Below are positions 53,567-64,000 of a stretch of 64,000 bases of DNA, piece after piece. The notes beneath the pieces were generated by a model. The model was not told where the DNA came from. It did no database searches and saw only the letters and a list, made by a program, of their open reading frames with translations. This stretch comes from Mesorhizobium sp. M2D.F.Ca.ET.226.01.1.1. GTDB lineage: Bacteria; Pseudomonadota; Alphaproteobacteria; Rhizobiales; Rhizobiaceae. Both the position numbers and the translations under genes were made by a program. The DNA is taken from positions 1 through 64,000 of the forward strand of contig NZ_RZOY02000008.1 of NCBI RefSeq assembly GCF_004022705.2, given 5' to 3'. Numbering within the stretch: the first letter of the stretch is position 1; every line of letters starts with the position of its first letter.

Positions 53567-53729
53567 CAATGGCCGCGGCGGCATTCATCGAACCACCGCG
53601 CCGCCCGTGCTCAACGATGAACAGGCCGGATATGAACAGGCCGGAGCCGTCACGACAGCATAATCCTGTTGAATTTTTCGCCGGCCGGGCCAAAGGTAGG
53701 GCGATTCGCAGGAGCGTTTCCAAGATTAG

Positions 53730-54494
53730 ATGACGCAGCATCCGACCCAGTCGCCGCAGTTTTTTCTGACCGCGCCGTCGCCGTGCCCCTATCTGGAGGG
53801 ACAGTTCGAGCGCAAGGTGTTCACGCACCTTGTCGGCGACAAGGCGCCGGAGATGAATGACCTGCTGACGCAAGGCGGCTTCCGGCGCTCGCAGAACATC
53901 GCTTACCGCCCTGCCTGCGAATCGTGCCGCGCCTGCGTGTCCGTGCGCATCCTCGCCCAGGAATTCGACCCAAGCCGCAACATGCGCCGGGTCATCCAGC
54001 GCAATGCCGATCTCGTCGGCGCCATGCATGACGCGCAGCCCTCGACCGAACAATACTCGCTGTTCCGCAGCTATCTCGATGCGCGCCACCGCCGGGGCGG
54101 CATGTCGGACATGACCGTGCTCGACTACGCGATGATGGTGGAAGACACGCATGTCGACACCAAAATCATCGAATACAGGCGTCGCGGACCGGACACGTTC
54201 ATCACCGGCAAGGGCCAGGGCGAGCTGATCGCGGTGGCGCTCACCGACAAGATGGCCGACGGCCTGTCGATGGTCTATTCCTACTTCAATCCCGACTTCG
54301 AGGACCGTTCGCTCGGCACTTTCATGATCCTCGATCACATCGCCCGCGCCAAGGCGATGGGCCTGCCCCACGTCTATCTCGGCTACTGGGTCAACGGCTC
54401 GCGCAAGATGAACTATAAGATGCGCTTCATGCCGCAGGAGCATCTCGGCCCGAAAGGCTGGGAACGCTACGACCACGAAGCGGTCAGTCGCTGA
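53730..54494 (+). CDS. bpt: Leucyl/arginyl-type aminoacyl-tRNA-protein transferase
   Basis: 254 aa. Adds leucine to N-terminal Asp/Glu of proteins (N-end rule). Blocks: FFLTAPSPCPYLEGQFERKV, CESCRACVSVRILAQEFD, SMVYSYFNPDFEDRSLGTFM, HVYLGYWVNGSRKMNYKMRF. Bpt type (bacterial ATE1-like), not Aat. Cys pattern PACESCRACVS conserved. Located between RDD and a DMT exporter, near parC. Confidence 0.95.
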   Translation: MTQHPTQSPQFFLTAPSPCPYLEGQFERKVFTHLVGDKAPEMNDLLTQGGFRRSQNIAYRPACESCRACVSVRILAQEFDPSRNMRRVIQRNADLVGAMHDAQPSTEQYSLFRSYLDARHRRGGMSDMTVLDYAMMVEDTHVDTKIIEYRRRGPDTFITGKGQGELIAVALTDKMADGLSMVYSYFNPDFEDRSLGTFMILDHIARAKAMGLPHVYLGYWVNGSRKMNYKMRFMPQEHLGPKGWERYDHEAVSR

Positions 54495-54541
54495 CCCGCT
54501 TCGCGTTTCATCCTTAAACAGTTTCAAGGAGGAGGACGCTG

Positions 54542-54613
54542 GTCTTTCGGCCGTCAGGCTGGAAGGACCGACGCATGGCCGCTATGCGCCTCCTCAAGAT
54601 TGTTGCGAGATAG
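54542..54613 (+). promoter_or_regulatory. Candidate leader peptide with a sequestered ribosome site
   Basis: A 12-aa ORF (ATG GCC GCT ATG CGC CTC CTC AAG ATT GTT GCG AGA TAG, 54575-54613) has GGAAGGA at 54561-54567. GGTCTTTC (54541-54548) can pair with GAAGGACC (54562-54569), hiding that site. The stop is 4 nt before the DMT start (GTG 54618), so translation could be coupled or attenuated. Speculative. Confidence 0.35.
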
Positions 54614-54617
54614 CCGA

Positions 54618-55514
54618 GTGTCCACTCATACCGACCACCAGAAAGGTCTCCTGCTCACCGCGCTTGGCGGGGTGACGCTGACCGTCGATATTCCGCTGAT
54701 CCGACTTGCCCATGGCGAGGCCTGGACGATCCTTCTGCTGCGCACCGGAAGCACGCTCATTGCCGCGCTCGTCATCTGGGCGGTCTGGCGCTCGTTGAGC
54801 GACAAGGCACCGCAGCTCGTCCCGGGACGGCTGGGTCTAATGGTCGCCACGCTCTACGGGCTCGGCTCGATTGCCTTCATCACCGCCGTCTATCATACCT
54901 CGACCGCCGACCTCGTCTTCATCCTGGCCTTCACCACGATGTTCTCGGCTTTGCTGTCCTGGCTGTTCCTGAGGGAGAGACCGCGGCCGGCGACACTCGC
55001 GGCGCTGGCGCTGATGATCGTCGGTGTCGCCATAATCGTCGGCGATTCGATCGGCACCGGGAATCTGTTCGGCGACATCATGGCGCTGTGCTCCGCGCTC
55101 TGCGTCGCCTGCGCCATCACCGTCTCGCGGGCGAGCGGCAGGGAGATGGGCTTCACCTCGCTCGTCGGGGTGGTTCTGCCGTTCGCCGTGGCGCTCTTCA
55201 TGGTGTCGAAGGCCGGCTTTCACGTCGACGCGCCGTGGTGGATCCTCCTCAACGGCGCCGTGATCATGCCGATTGCGTTCTTCTGCCTGGCCAACGGGCC
55301 GAAATATATTTCCGGGCCGGAAGTGGCCATGTTCTACCTGCTGGAAACGGTGTTTGCTCCGGTCTGGGTCTGGCTGATCTTCGCTGAAGCGCCTTCGCGA
55401 AACAGCCTGATCGGCGGCACGGTCCTTGTCGTGACGCTCGTGGCACATTCGCTGTGGCAATTGCATGAGGGCCGCAAGCGCCGGATGGCACTTGCCGTGG
55501 TTCACCCGGCCTGA
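54618..55514 (+). CDS. DMT-family (EamA) transporter
   Basis: 298 aa, 10 helices with two EamA repeats (TALGGVTLTVDIPLIRLAHG; ALCVACAITVSRASGREMG), loop FILAFTTMFSALLSWLFLRE and the second-repeat motif AMFYLLETVFAPVWVWLIFA. Metabolite or drug export; substrate unknown. GTG start at 54618 preferred (TTG at 54600 also open). Its end overlaps the convergent AI-2E-type gene by 13 bp. Confidence 0.88.
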   Translation: MSTHTDHQKGLLLTALGGVTLTVDIPLIRLAHGEAWTILLLRTGSTLIAALVIWAVWRSLSDKAPQLVPGRLGLMVATLYGLGSIAFITAVYHTSTADLVFILAFTTMFSALLSWLFLRERPRPATLAALALMIVGVAIIVGDSIGTGNLFGDIMALCSALCVACAITVSRASGREMGFTSLVGVVLPFAVALFMVSKAGFHVDAPWWILLNGAVIMPIAFFCLANGPKYISGPEVAMFYLLETVFAPVWVWLIFAEAPSRNSLIGGTVLVVTLVAHSLWQLHEGRKRRMALAVVHPA

Positions 55515-56698
55515 ACTTTTTGCGGCTCGGCGGTCGCTTCGATTTGGGGCGCACCGGCATCGTCGGCGACCGGTGGAATCTCGTCCATCAATTCCACCTC
55601 GCGCAGCCACTCGCGCCAGATGGCGACCAGCAGCGCCATCAATACCGGGCCGATGAACAGGCCGAGGAAGCCCATCGTCTTGACGCCGCCGATCAGGCCG
55701 AAAAAGGTCGGCAGGAAAGGCAGCTTGATCGGCCCGCCGACCAGCTTGGGCCGCAATGTCTTGTCTACGATGAAGAGCTCGACCGCGCCCCATATGAACA
55801 GCGCGGCGCCGGCGAACAGCTTGCCGCTGGCGGCGAGGTAGATCGAGACCAGGGTGAAGGAGAGCGGCGCGCCGCCGGGGATCAGCGCCATGATGCCGGT
55901 GAGCGCGCCGAGCGTCACCGGCGACGGTACGCCGGCCAGCCAGTAGGCGATGCCCAGCACAAGCCCCTCGCCGATGGCGATGATGGTCATGCCGGTGACC
56001 GTCGAGGAGATGGTCGCCGGCACGACACGCGAGATCCGCTCCCAGCGCGTCGGCAGGATGCGTTCGCCGAGACGATCGACCTGGCCCGCGAAAGCCTCGC
56101 CGTCGCGATAGGCGAAGAACAGCGCGATCATCATGAACAGAAGCGTCAGCAACAGGCCGAAGGCGCTGCCGCCGGCGGCCAGGGCGCCGCGATAGATGGT
56201 GCCGATGTTGGAGCCGCTGATCAGCTGGATCAATTCGCCGATGCCGCCGGGATGGCCGAGATAGGCCGTCCACTGGTCGTTCAGCCACTGACCGACGACC
56301 GGCATGGTGGCGATCCAACCCGGTGTCACCGAGCCGTGCCGGTTGGTCTCGATCGCCCAGGTCACCCATTCGCGCAGCTCGTTGATGGCATAGGTGCCGG
56401 CAAGCGCGATCGGCACCACCAGGAAGGCGAGTATGAAGAGGATGGCAAGGGTCGCACCGACGGTGCGATTGCCGCCGACGGCGACAAGCAGCCGGCGATA
56501 GAGTGGCCAGCTGGCAAAGGCGATGACCAGCGCGGCCAGCACCGGAAACAGGAAGCCGTGGAAGAAGTAGACGCCGGCGGCGACGATCAGCACCAGGAGC
56601 CAGCGCGCCGCCGACAGCGGCGGAATGACGGCCGACCTCAGCGGCGTCGACAGGCCGAACAGGCGCTGCCCCGGCTTCTGGATCTCGGCCCGCTTCAA
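55502..56698 (-). CDS. AI-2E-family membrane permease (TerC/PerM-type)
   Basis: 398 aa. Family pattern: VAGVYFFHGFLFPVLAALVI-type N-terminal helices, GSNIGTIYRGALAAGGSAFG, IAIGEGLVLGIAYWLAGVPS, LGLFIGPVLMALLVAIWREW. Members export autoinducer-2 or act in Na+/pH stress. TTG start at 56698 (GGGGAGAAACG upstream). Convergent overlap of 13 bp with the DMT gene. Precedes a palindromic repeat. Confidence 0.88.
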   Translation of the reverse strand: MKRAEIQKPGQRLFGLSTPLRSAVIPPLSAARWLLVLIVAAGVYFFHGFLFPVLAALVIAFASWPLYRRLLVAVGGNRTVGATLAILFILAFLVVPIALAGTYAINELREWVTWAIETNRHGSVTPGWIATMPVVGQWLNDQWTAYLGHPGGIGELIQLISGSNIGTIYRGALAAGGSAFGLLLTLLFMMIALFFAYRDGEAFAGQVDRLGERILPTRWERISRVVPATISSTVTGMTIIAIGEGLVLGIAYWLAGVPSPVTLGALTGIMALIPGGAPLSFTLVSIYLAASGKLFAGAALFIWGAVELFIVDKTLRPKLVGGPIKLPFLPTFFGLIGGVKTMGFLGLFIGPVLMALLVAIWREWLREVELMDEIPPVADDAGAPQIEATAEPQKVQAG

Positions 56699-56791
56699 TC
56701 CTGCGTTTCTCCCCTGCCCGATGAATTCAAGGAATACCTATGCACCAAGATAGTGCAGCAATCGTGACGATAGTCCAAATGATTGCGCTTC

Positions 56792-56979
56792 CCCTTCTCC
56801 CCTTGTGGGAGAAGGTGGATCGGCGCGCAGCGCCGAGACGGATGAGGGGTGTTCCAGCGGAGTGAGACGCCAAAACATCCAAGGAATTTAAGCGCTTACG
56901 CCCGAGAGGTCGCGATCCTTCCAACACCCCTCATCCGGCCGAGCTTCCTCGTCCACCTTCTCCCACAAGGGGAGAAGGG
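56792..56979. repeat. Palindromic repeat element upstream of parC end
   Basis: CCCTTCTCCCCTTGTGGGAG with AAGGTGGAT on the left pairs with ATCCACC-like GTCCACCTTCTCCCACAAGG on the right. Dispersed rhizobial type. Confidence 0.85.
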
Positions 56980-56989
56980 AAAGGCGGCG

Positions 56990-59245
<2,256 letters not shown>

Positions 59246-59647
59246 GGATTTGGACTAGCCGAGCGGGCGATTCGCGGCAAGCGCCGCGTGAGCATCGGCG
59301 CATTCGTCGCGGCCGCGAATGCCTGACCGGCGGTGTGAAGGATTTCACGGAAGCGGCAGGGCCGCGGCGGCACTTTGCCGGCGATCTGCAACAAGCCGCG
59401 TCGGCAGCATGACGCCGGCCAACATCAATCTGTTACATGCGGGTTCTATCTGGCATGCAACGCGCTGGCGGAGGGTCGCGGTCTTCATGACATATTCACC
59501 GCATCGAGAAATGGCTGCCTCCCGGCGTTTGCTTTTCATCGCCATTTTCGACAAATGGAGCGGGACAATGCCTTTCTCCCGTCCCGTTCGTCACGGAATG
59601 GTGAGGGAGCAGGAATTCAAAACACCTTCAGGACAGGGAACTCGCCA
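59246..59647. other. Intergenic region upstream of parC and the secreted protein
   Basis: 402 bp between divergent starts. The longest frames inside lack sites and homology. I see no dyad long enough to name, apart from a weak GCATTCG/CGAATGC pair near 59307. Confidence 0.5.
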
Positions 59648-60838
59648 ATGACAATCAAACGCTCAATGCTCAAGAAACTGGCATTTTCGACCTTTCTGCT
59701 GACCCTGCCGCTCAACGCCGCCTTCGCCGCCGATCCGGCCGTGGCCGAGCGCGTCAAGTCCATGCTCGCCGCCCAGGGCGTCGACATTTCCTGGACCGGC
59801 GTCTCCGGCGACGATTCGAACGTCACGTTGCAGGCCGTATCCATCAAACCTGCTGCCGAGAAGGAAGCGCTGCCGATCGGCGACGTGAAATTGGAGGGCG
59901 TCAGCGAGGCCGATGGCGGCTTCGACATTGCGACTGTCTCAACCTCGGCCTTCTCGCGCACCCAGGACGACGTGACGCTCATTCTCAGCCCCTTCATCAT
60001 CCATGACATGAAGGTTCCGGCCGAGGGCAACACGGATCCGCTCGGTTCGCTAATGATGTACAAGTCGGCCGAGCTTTCGAACATGACCGTCAAGAAGGGC
60101 GAGAAGACCGCCTTCTCGATGGACGGGCTTGCCGTCGAGATCACCCCGCCGGCTGACGGCAAGGCGATGAACTTCACCGCCAACACCGAAAAATTCACTG
60201 CCGACCTGTCGCTGGTCGACGATCCCAAGTCGAAGGAAGCCATCGAGGCGCTCGGCTACCAGAACATCTCGGGCAATATCGACATGGCCGGCAGCTGGCA
60301 GCCCAGCGACGGCAAGATGGAGCTGTCGAAATACGACATCTCGGTCGAAAATGCCGGCACGCTCGGCATGACCTTCAACCTCGGCGGCTACACGGTCGAC
60401 TTCATCAAGTCGATGCAGGAGATGCAGAAGAAGCTCGCCTCGCAGCCGGAAGGCGCCGACAATTCCGCCCAGGGCATGGCCATGCTCGGCCTGCTGCAGC
60501 AGCTCTCCTTCAACGGCGCCTCGATCCGCTACCAGGACGATTCGCTGACCGGAAAGGTGCTGGACTATGTCGGCAAGCAGCAGGGCATGTCGGGCAAGGA
60601 CGTTGCCAACCAGGCCAAGGCGATCGTGCCGTTCGGGATGGCGCAGCTCAACAATCCCGAGCTGACGGCGGAGGTCTCGTCGGCCGTCAACACCTTCCTC
60701 GACGATCCGAAGAGCCTGGAAATCTCGGCCGAGCCGCCGTCGTCGGTGCCGTTCGCGCTGATCATGGCCGGCGCCATGTCCAACCCGCTCGACCTGCCCA
60801 AGACGCTCGGCGTCAAGGTCAAGGCGAACCAGGACTGA
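59648..60838 (+). CDS. Secreted repeat-type protein, unknown
   Basis: 396 aa with Sec signal (LAFSTFLLTLPLNAAFAADP). Mature part is beta-rich with repeated blocks (GVSGDDSNVTLQAVSIKP, NISGNIDMAGSWQPSDGKME, GTLGMTFNLGGYTVDFIKSM). Alphaproteobacterial-specific by style; possibly an autotransporter-adjacent or lipid-binding periplasmic protein, but no family is certain. ATG at 59648. Ends in a strong terminator shared with aspS side. Confidence 0.75.
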   Translation: MTIKRSMLKKLAFSTFLLTLPLNAAFAADPAVAERVKSMLAAQGVDISWTGVSGDDSNVTLQAVSIKPAAEKEALPIGDVKLEGVSEADGGFDIATVSTSAFSRTQDDVTLILSPFIIHDMKVPAEGNTDPLGSLMMYKSAELSNMTVKKGEKTAFSMDGLAVEITPPADGKAMNFTANTEKFTADLSLVDDPKSKEAIEALGYQNISGNIDMAGSWQPSDGKMELSKYDISVENAGTLGMTFNLGGYTVDFIKSMQEMQKKLASQPEGADNSAQGMAMLGLLQQLSFNGASIRYQDDSLTGKVLDYVGKQQGMSGKDVANQAKAIVPFGMAQLNNPELTAEVSSAVNTFLDDPKSLEISAEPPSSVPFALIMAGAMSNPLDLPKTLGVKVKANQD

Positions 60839-60862
60839 TCGAACACGTCAGCTCCAAACGAA

Positions 60863-60889
60863 AGCCCGGCAGCGATGCCGGGCTTTTTT
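60863..60889 (+). terminator. Rho-independent terminator
   Basis: AGCCCGGC-AGCGAT-GCCGGGCT followed by TTTTT, after the secreted-protein gene. On the other strand it also lies after aspS. Confidence 0.92.
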
Positions 60890-60934
60890 GTTGGGCCGAT
60901 TTATTGAGAAGAAAGAAAGGCTTGGCTCGGAGTC

Positions 60935-62731
60935 CTAGCCTTCCTTCTTCGTCACCGCTACGCGCAGCGACAGCTCCCGCAGCTGCTGCGGGGTCGCTTC
61001 CGAAGGCGCGTTCATCAACAGGTCGTAGGCCTGCTGGTTCATCGGGAACATGGTGACCTCGCGCAGGTTCTTGGCGCCGACCAGCAGCATGACGATGCGG
61101 TCGATGCCGGCCGCCATGCCGCCATGCGGCGGGGCGCCATACTGGAAGGCGCGATAGAGACCGCCAAAGCGCTCTTCCACGGTCGCGCGGTCGAGGCCGA
61201 CCATCTCGAAAGCCTTGACCATGGTCTCGGGCAGATGGTTGCGGATGCCGCCGGACGCGATCTCGAAGCCGTTGCAGACCATATCGTACTGGAACGCCTT
61301 GATGCCGAGCGGCTCCTCGCCGTTTAGCGCATCGATGCCGCCTTGCGGCATGGAGAACGGATTGTGGGCGAAGTCGATCTTCTTCTCGTCCTCGTTCCAT
61401 TCGAAGAACGGGAAGTCGACGATCCAGCAGAGCTCGAAGCGCTCGCGGTCGACGAGATTCAGCTCCTCGCCGGCGCGGGTGCGCGCGGCGCCCGCGAAAG
61501 TGACGAACTTCTTCGGGTCGCCGGCGACGAAGAACGCGGCATCGCCATCGGCAAGGCCGAGCTGCTGGCGGATCGCCTCGGTGCGCTCCTCGCCGATGTT
61601 CTTCGCGATCGGGCCGGCGCCTTCGAGTTTCTCACCTTCCTTGCGCCAGAAGATATAGCCCAGCCCGGGCTGGCCCTCGCTCTGCGCCCAGGAGTTCATG
61701 CGGTCGCAGAAGGCGCGGCTGCCGCCGGTCTTGGCGGGAATCGCCCAGACCTCGGCCTTCGCATCATTGGCCAGGATGTTAGCGAACACCTTGAAGCCCG
61801 AATCGCGGAAGTGATCCGACACTGCCTGCATCTCGATCGGGTTGCGCAGGTCCGGCTTGTCGGAGCCATATTTGCGCATGGCCACGTCATAGGGGATGCG
61901 CTGGAACTTCTGCGTCACAGGCTTGCCGTTGGCGAACGTCTCAAAGACGCCGCGCAGCACCGGCTCCATGGTGGAGAGCACGTCGTCCTGCTCGACGAAG
62001 CTCATCTCCAGGTCGAGCTGATAGAATTCGCCGGGCAGGCGGTCGGCGCGCGGATCCTCGTCGCGGAAGCAGGGCGCGATCTGGAAATAGCGGTCGAAGC
62101 CCGAAACCATGATCAGCTGCTTGTACTGCTGCGGCGCCTGCGGCAGCGCGTAGAAGGTGCCGGGATGGATGCGCGACGGCACCAGGAAGTCGCGCGCGCC
62201 TTCCGGCGACGACGCCGTCAGGATCGGCGTCGAAAATTCGGTGAAGCCGACCTCGCCCATGCGCTTGCGCATCTCGGCGATGATTTTCGTCCGCGCCACA
62301 ATATTTTTGTGCAGCGTCTCGCGGCGCAGGTCGAGGAAGCGATATTTCAAACGGATGTCTTCCGGGTATTCCGGCTCGCCGAACACCGGCAGCGGAAGTT
62401 CCTTGGCGGCCGACAGCACCTCGATCTCGCGCGCGAAAATCTCGATCTCGCCGGTCGGCAGGTTCGCGTTGACGGTCTCCGGCAGGCGCGCCTTGACCTC
62501 GCCGTCGACGCGGATCACCCATTCGCCGCGCACGATCTCGGCCACCTTGAAGGCCGGCGAATCCGGATCGGCGACGATCTGGGTCAGGCCGTAGTGGTCG
62601 CGCAAATCGATGAAGAGCAGCCCGCCATGGTCGCGCACGCGATGCACCCAGCCCGACAGGCGGACGGAATTGCCGACGTCGCTCTTTCTCAACTGGGCAC
62701 AGGTGTGGCTGCGATAACGATGCGTGGTCAT
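60935..62731 (-). CDS. aspS: Aspartyl-tRNA synthetase, probably non-discriminating
   Basis: 598 aa class II synthetase. Motif 2 FRDEDPRADRLPGEFYQLDL; motif 3 GGMAAGIDRIVMLL; anticodon domain start RLSGWVHRVRDHGGLLFIDL. In the anticodon loop it has RDHGG rather than the RDLG of discriminating E. coli enzyme, a signature for aspartylating tRNAAsn too (then amidated by GatCAB). ATG 62731. Standard bacterial length including the GAD insertion. Confidence 0.97.
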   Translation of the reverse strand: MTTHRYRSHTCAQLRKSDVGNSVRLSGWVHRVRDHGGLLFIDLRDHYGLTQIVADPDSPAFKVAEIVRGEWVIRVDGEVKARLPETVNANLPTGEIEIFAREIEVLSAAKELPLPVFGEPEYPEDIRLKYRFLDLRRETLHKNIVARTKIIAEMRKRMGEVGFTEFSTPILTASSPEGARDFLVPSRIHPGTFYALPQAPQQYKQLIMVSGFDRYFQIAPCFRDEDPRADRLPGEFYQLDLEMSFVEQDDVLSTMEPVLRGVFETFANGKPVTQKFQRIPYDVAMRKYGSDKPDLRNPIEMQAVSDHFRDSGFKVFANILANDAKAEVWAIPAKTGGSRAFCDRMNSWAQSEGQPGLGYIFWRKEGEKLEGAGPIAKNIGEERTEAIRQQLGLADGDAAFFVAGDPKKFVTFAGAARTRAGEELNLVDRERFELCWIVDFPFFEWNEDEKKIDFAHNPFSMPQGGIDALNGEEPLGIKAFQYDMVCNGFEIASGGIRNHLPETMVKAFEMVGLDRATVEERFGGLYRAFQYGAPPHGGMAAGIDRIVMLLVGAKNLREVTMFPMNQQAYDLLMNAPSEATPQQLRELSLRVAVTKKEG

Positions 62732-62843
62732 TGGTAAAGTCCGGAAATTGCGGGGCTCAGCCCGGCCTGAAAATTGGCGCGAAAAGCGCATGAGAGGCCG
62801 GCTTTGTCAAGGCAACCGCTCACACAGGCGCCGCTTCCGCCGT

Positions 62844-63602
62844 TCAGGCAAAATGGATTTGCGCGCCCTGGCTTTGGAAATCGGCGAGCGTGGCGGCGGG
62901 TGCTGTCTTTTCCACCACGAGATGGCGGATCGCATCGGCGCCGGCGACACGATACGGCGCAGCAGTCGCAAGCTTATCATTGGTGACGGCGATGACGATG
63001 CCGGCGCTGTTTTTCGCCATTGCGCGTTTCACTTCGGCTTCGGCCGAATCGAAGGCGGTGATGCCGCGCGAAACGTCCAGCCCGCAGGACCCCAGGAAGA
63101 ACAGATCGGCGCCGAGCTGCGCCACGGCGGCGAGCGTGTCGGCGCCGACGCAGGTGCCGAGGTCGGGCACATAGCGGCCGCCGAGCACGATCAGCTCGAC
63201 CAGCGGAAGGTCGGTGAGCGCCGAGGCGACGCCGAGCGAATTGGTGGCAACGGTCAGTTGGATGTCGCGCGGGATCGCCCTGGCGAGCGCTTCATTGGTC
63301 GTGCCGCCATCGATGAACAGCGACTGCCCCGCCACGAGCAGCCCCGCCGCCGCTTTCGCCAGGCGCGTCTTCTCCTCGACCGCATGACGGCTACGCTGGC
63401 TGAGCGTGGCGGCGGCAAAGGGCGCCGAGGCGACCGCGCCGCCATAGACGCGGCGCAACTGTCCCGCCTTGGCAAGTTCCCTGAGATCGCGCCGTACCGT
63501 GTCCTCCGAGACGCCGAAACGGCTGGCGAGCTCGCCGGCCAGCACCTTTCCGTGCGCCCCAAGCTGATCGCGAATGAGTTGATGGCGTTCTTCGGTGAAC
63601 AT
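62844..63602 (-). CDS. DeoR/GlpR-family transcriptional regulator
   Basis: 252 aa. wHTH: MFTEERHQLIRDQL, RFGVSEDTVRRDLRELAKAG, then the sugar-phosphate-binding sensor (GQSLFIDGGTTNEALARAIP, LGGRYVPDLGTCVGADTLAA, DLFFLGSCGLDVSRGITAFD). Represses a carbohydrate gene set, perhaps the divergent MFS gene. ATG 63602. Effector unknown. Palindrome TTCTTGCAAGAA at 63647-63658 may be its site. Confidence 0.93.
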   Translation of the reverse strand: MFTEERHQLIRDQLGAHGKVLAGELASRFGVSEDTVRRDLRELAKAGQLRRVYGGAVASAPFAAATLSQRSRHAVEEKTRLAKAAAGLLVAGQSLFIDGGTTNEALARAIPRDIQLTVATNSLGVASALTDLPLVELIVLGGRYVPDLGTCVGADTLAAVAQLGADLFFLGSCGLDVSRGITAFDSAEAEVKRAMAKNSAGIVIAVTNDKLATAAPYRVAGADAIRHLVVEKTAPAATLADFQSQGAQIHFA

Positions 63603-63646
63603 GCACGATCCTATTTATTTGTGCATGTTATTGCATTTTTTGCCCG

Positions 63647-63658
63647 TTCTTGCAAGAA
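63647..63658. promoter_or_regulatory. 12-bp palindrome between deoR and MFS genes
   Basis: TTCTTGCAAGAA, perfect; in the 105-bp divergent gap with further TGCA motifs (TGCATGTTATTGCA). Candidate DeoR operator. Confidence 0.45.
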
Positions 63659-63707
63659 AAGTCCGCTGCCGGCCCGAGAGGCGGCCCCGCCAAAATCTCC
63701 TTGCTGG

Positions 63708-64000
63708 ATGTCCGTGATGACCCGTGGCCTGAAACTCGCTCCGCAGCACCGCGTCTATGCCGGCTTTGCGATCTATTCCTTCGCGATGGGCAACATTTTC
63801 CCGCGCCTGCCCGACATCAAGCATGCCATGCGGATCGAGGACGGCACGCTCGGGCTCGCCCTGATCGGCACGCCGATCGGCACGCTGATCGCGCTGACGC
63901 TGGCGGCGCCGATCCTGGAGCGCGTCGGCTTTCGCCGCGCGCTGCTCTGGCTGGTGCCGCTGCTGGCGATCGCCTATGCCGGCGCGGTGCATGCGCCAGG
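63708..64000 (+). CDS. MFS transporter, N-terminal part (continues past the window)
   Basis: My translation from ATG 63708 gives 97 open codons: LAPQHRVYAGFAIYSFAMGN, IFPRLPDIKHAMRIEDGTLG, LALIGTPIGTLIALTLAAPI, then RVGFRRALLWLVPLLAIAYA. First helices and loop of an MFS permease (FucP/YbjJ-like by the FPRLPDIK pattern). A second ATG at 63717. Divergent from deoR, so possibly a sugar transporter under that control. Confidence 0.82.
   Translation, partial: MSVMTRGLKLAPQHRVYAGFAIYSFAMGNIFPRLPDIKHAMRIEDGTLGLALIGTPIGTLIALTLAAPILERVGFRRALLWLVPLLAIAYAGAVHAP

Overview
The window is high-GC DNA from an alphaproteobacterium of the order Hyphomicrobiales, most like Mesorhizobium or a close Phyllobacteriaceae relative. 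I base this on gene content and order only: DUF177-plsX-fabH-ihfA-merR, glyA-nrdR-ribD-ribE-ribH-nusB, an ldtR/L,D-transpeptidase pair, an orfA-pit phosphate pair, bpt and parC close together, an OpgC glucan-modifying protein, intracellular PHA depolymerase, and many rhizobial-type palindromic intergenic repeats. It looks like chromosomal core DNA with accessory metabolic and transport genes between the core blocks. I see no rRNA, tRNA, CRISPR array, prophage or insertion sequence.

Layout. 1-4334 (-) is a tight operon: a DRL/COG4091-type oxidoreductase, then E1-alpha, E1-beta and E2 (cut by the window edge) of a 2-oxoacid or acetoin dehydrogenase complex. 4570-8557 holds a YbaK deacylase, a small HTH protein, a frameshifted DUF5666 gene, a TupA-type ATP-grasp protein, a membrane-anchored small protein and a MerR regulator. 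8689-13034 is the ihfA/fabH/plsX/DUF177/CBP3-chaperone block with divergent bamE. 13193-16969 has two surface-sugar genes and the H+-pumping pyrophosphatase. 17331-21340 is an osmoprotectant ABC transporter. 21580-29034 has an FMN reductase, an MFS protein and the nusB/riboflavin/nrdR/glyA block. 29160-36602 has the L,D-transpeptidase and its MarR-type regulator, a DUF6163 protein, HIBCH-like hydrolase, DUF2066, hemB and a GST. 36711-46349 is accessory: PHA depolymerase, DHFR-like reductase, PPK2, aldo-keto reductase, GT90, a GntR/MFS pair, DUF423, two tiny paralogous genes and a LacI regulator. 46457-52985 has OpgC, an esterase, orfA-pit, sthA and an ICMT-like protein. 53096-64000 has RDD, bpt, a DMT exporter, an AI-2E-type permease, parC, a secreted protein, aspS, a DeoR regulator and a partial MFS gene.

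The points most worth following are these. Two different palindromic repeat elements are inserted in frame into both interdomain linkers of the E2 protein. Three identical 14-bp operators surround two tandem paralogous micro-genes beside a LacI regulator. A 32-bp dyad lies between a GntR regulator and an MFS exporter. An antitoxin-like remnant carries an in-frame amber codon inside the riboflavin operon. Repeat elements repeatedly supply the stop codons of neighbouring genes.
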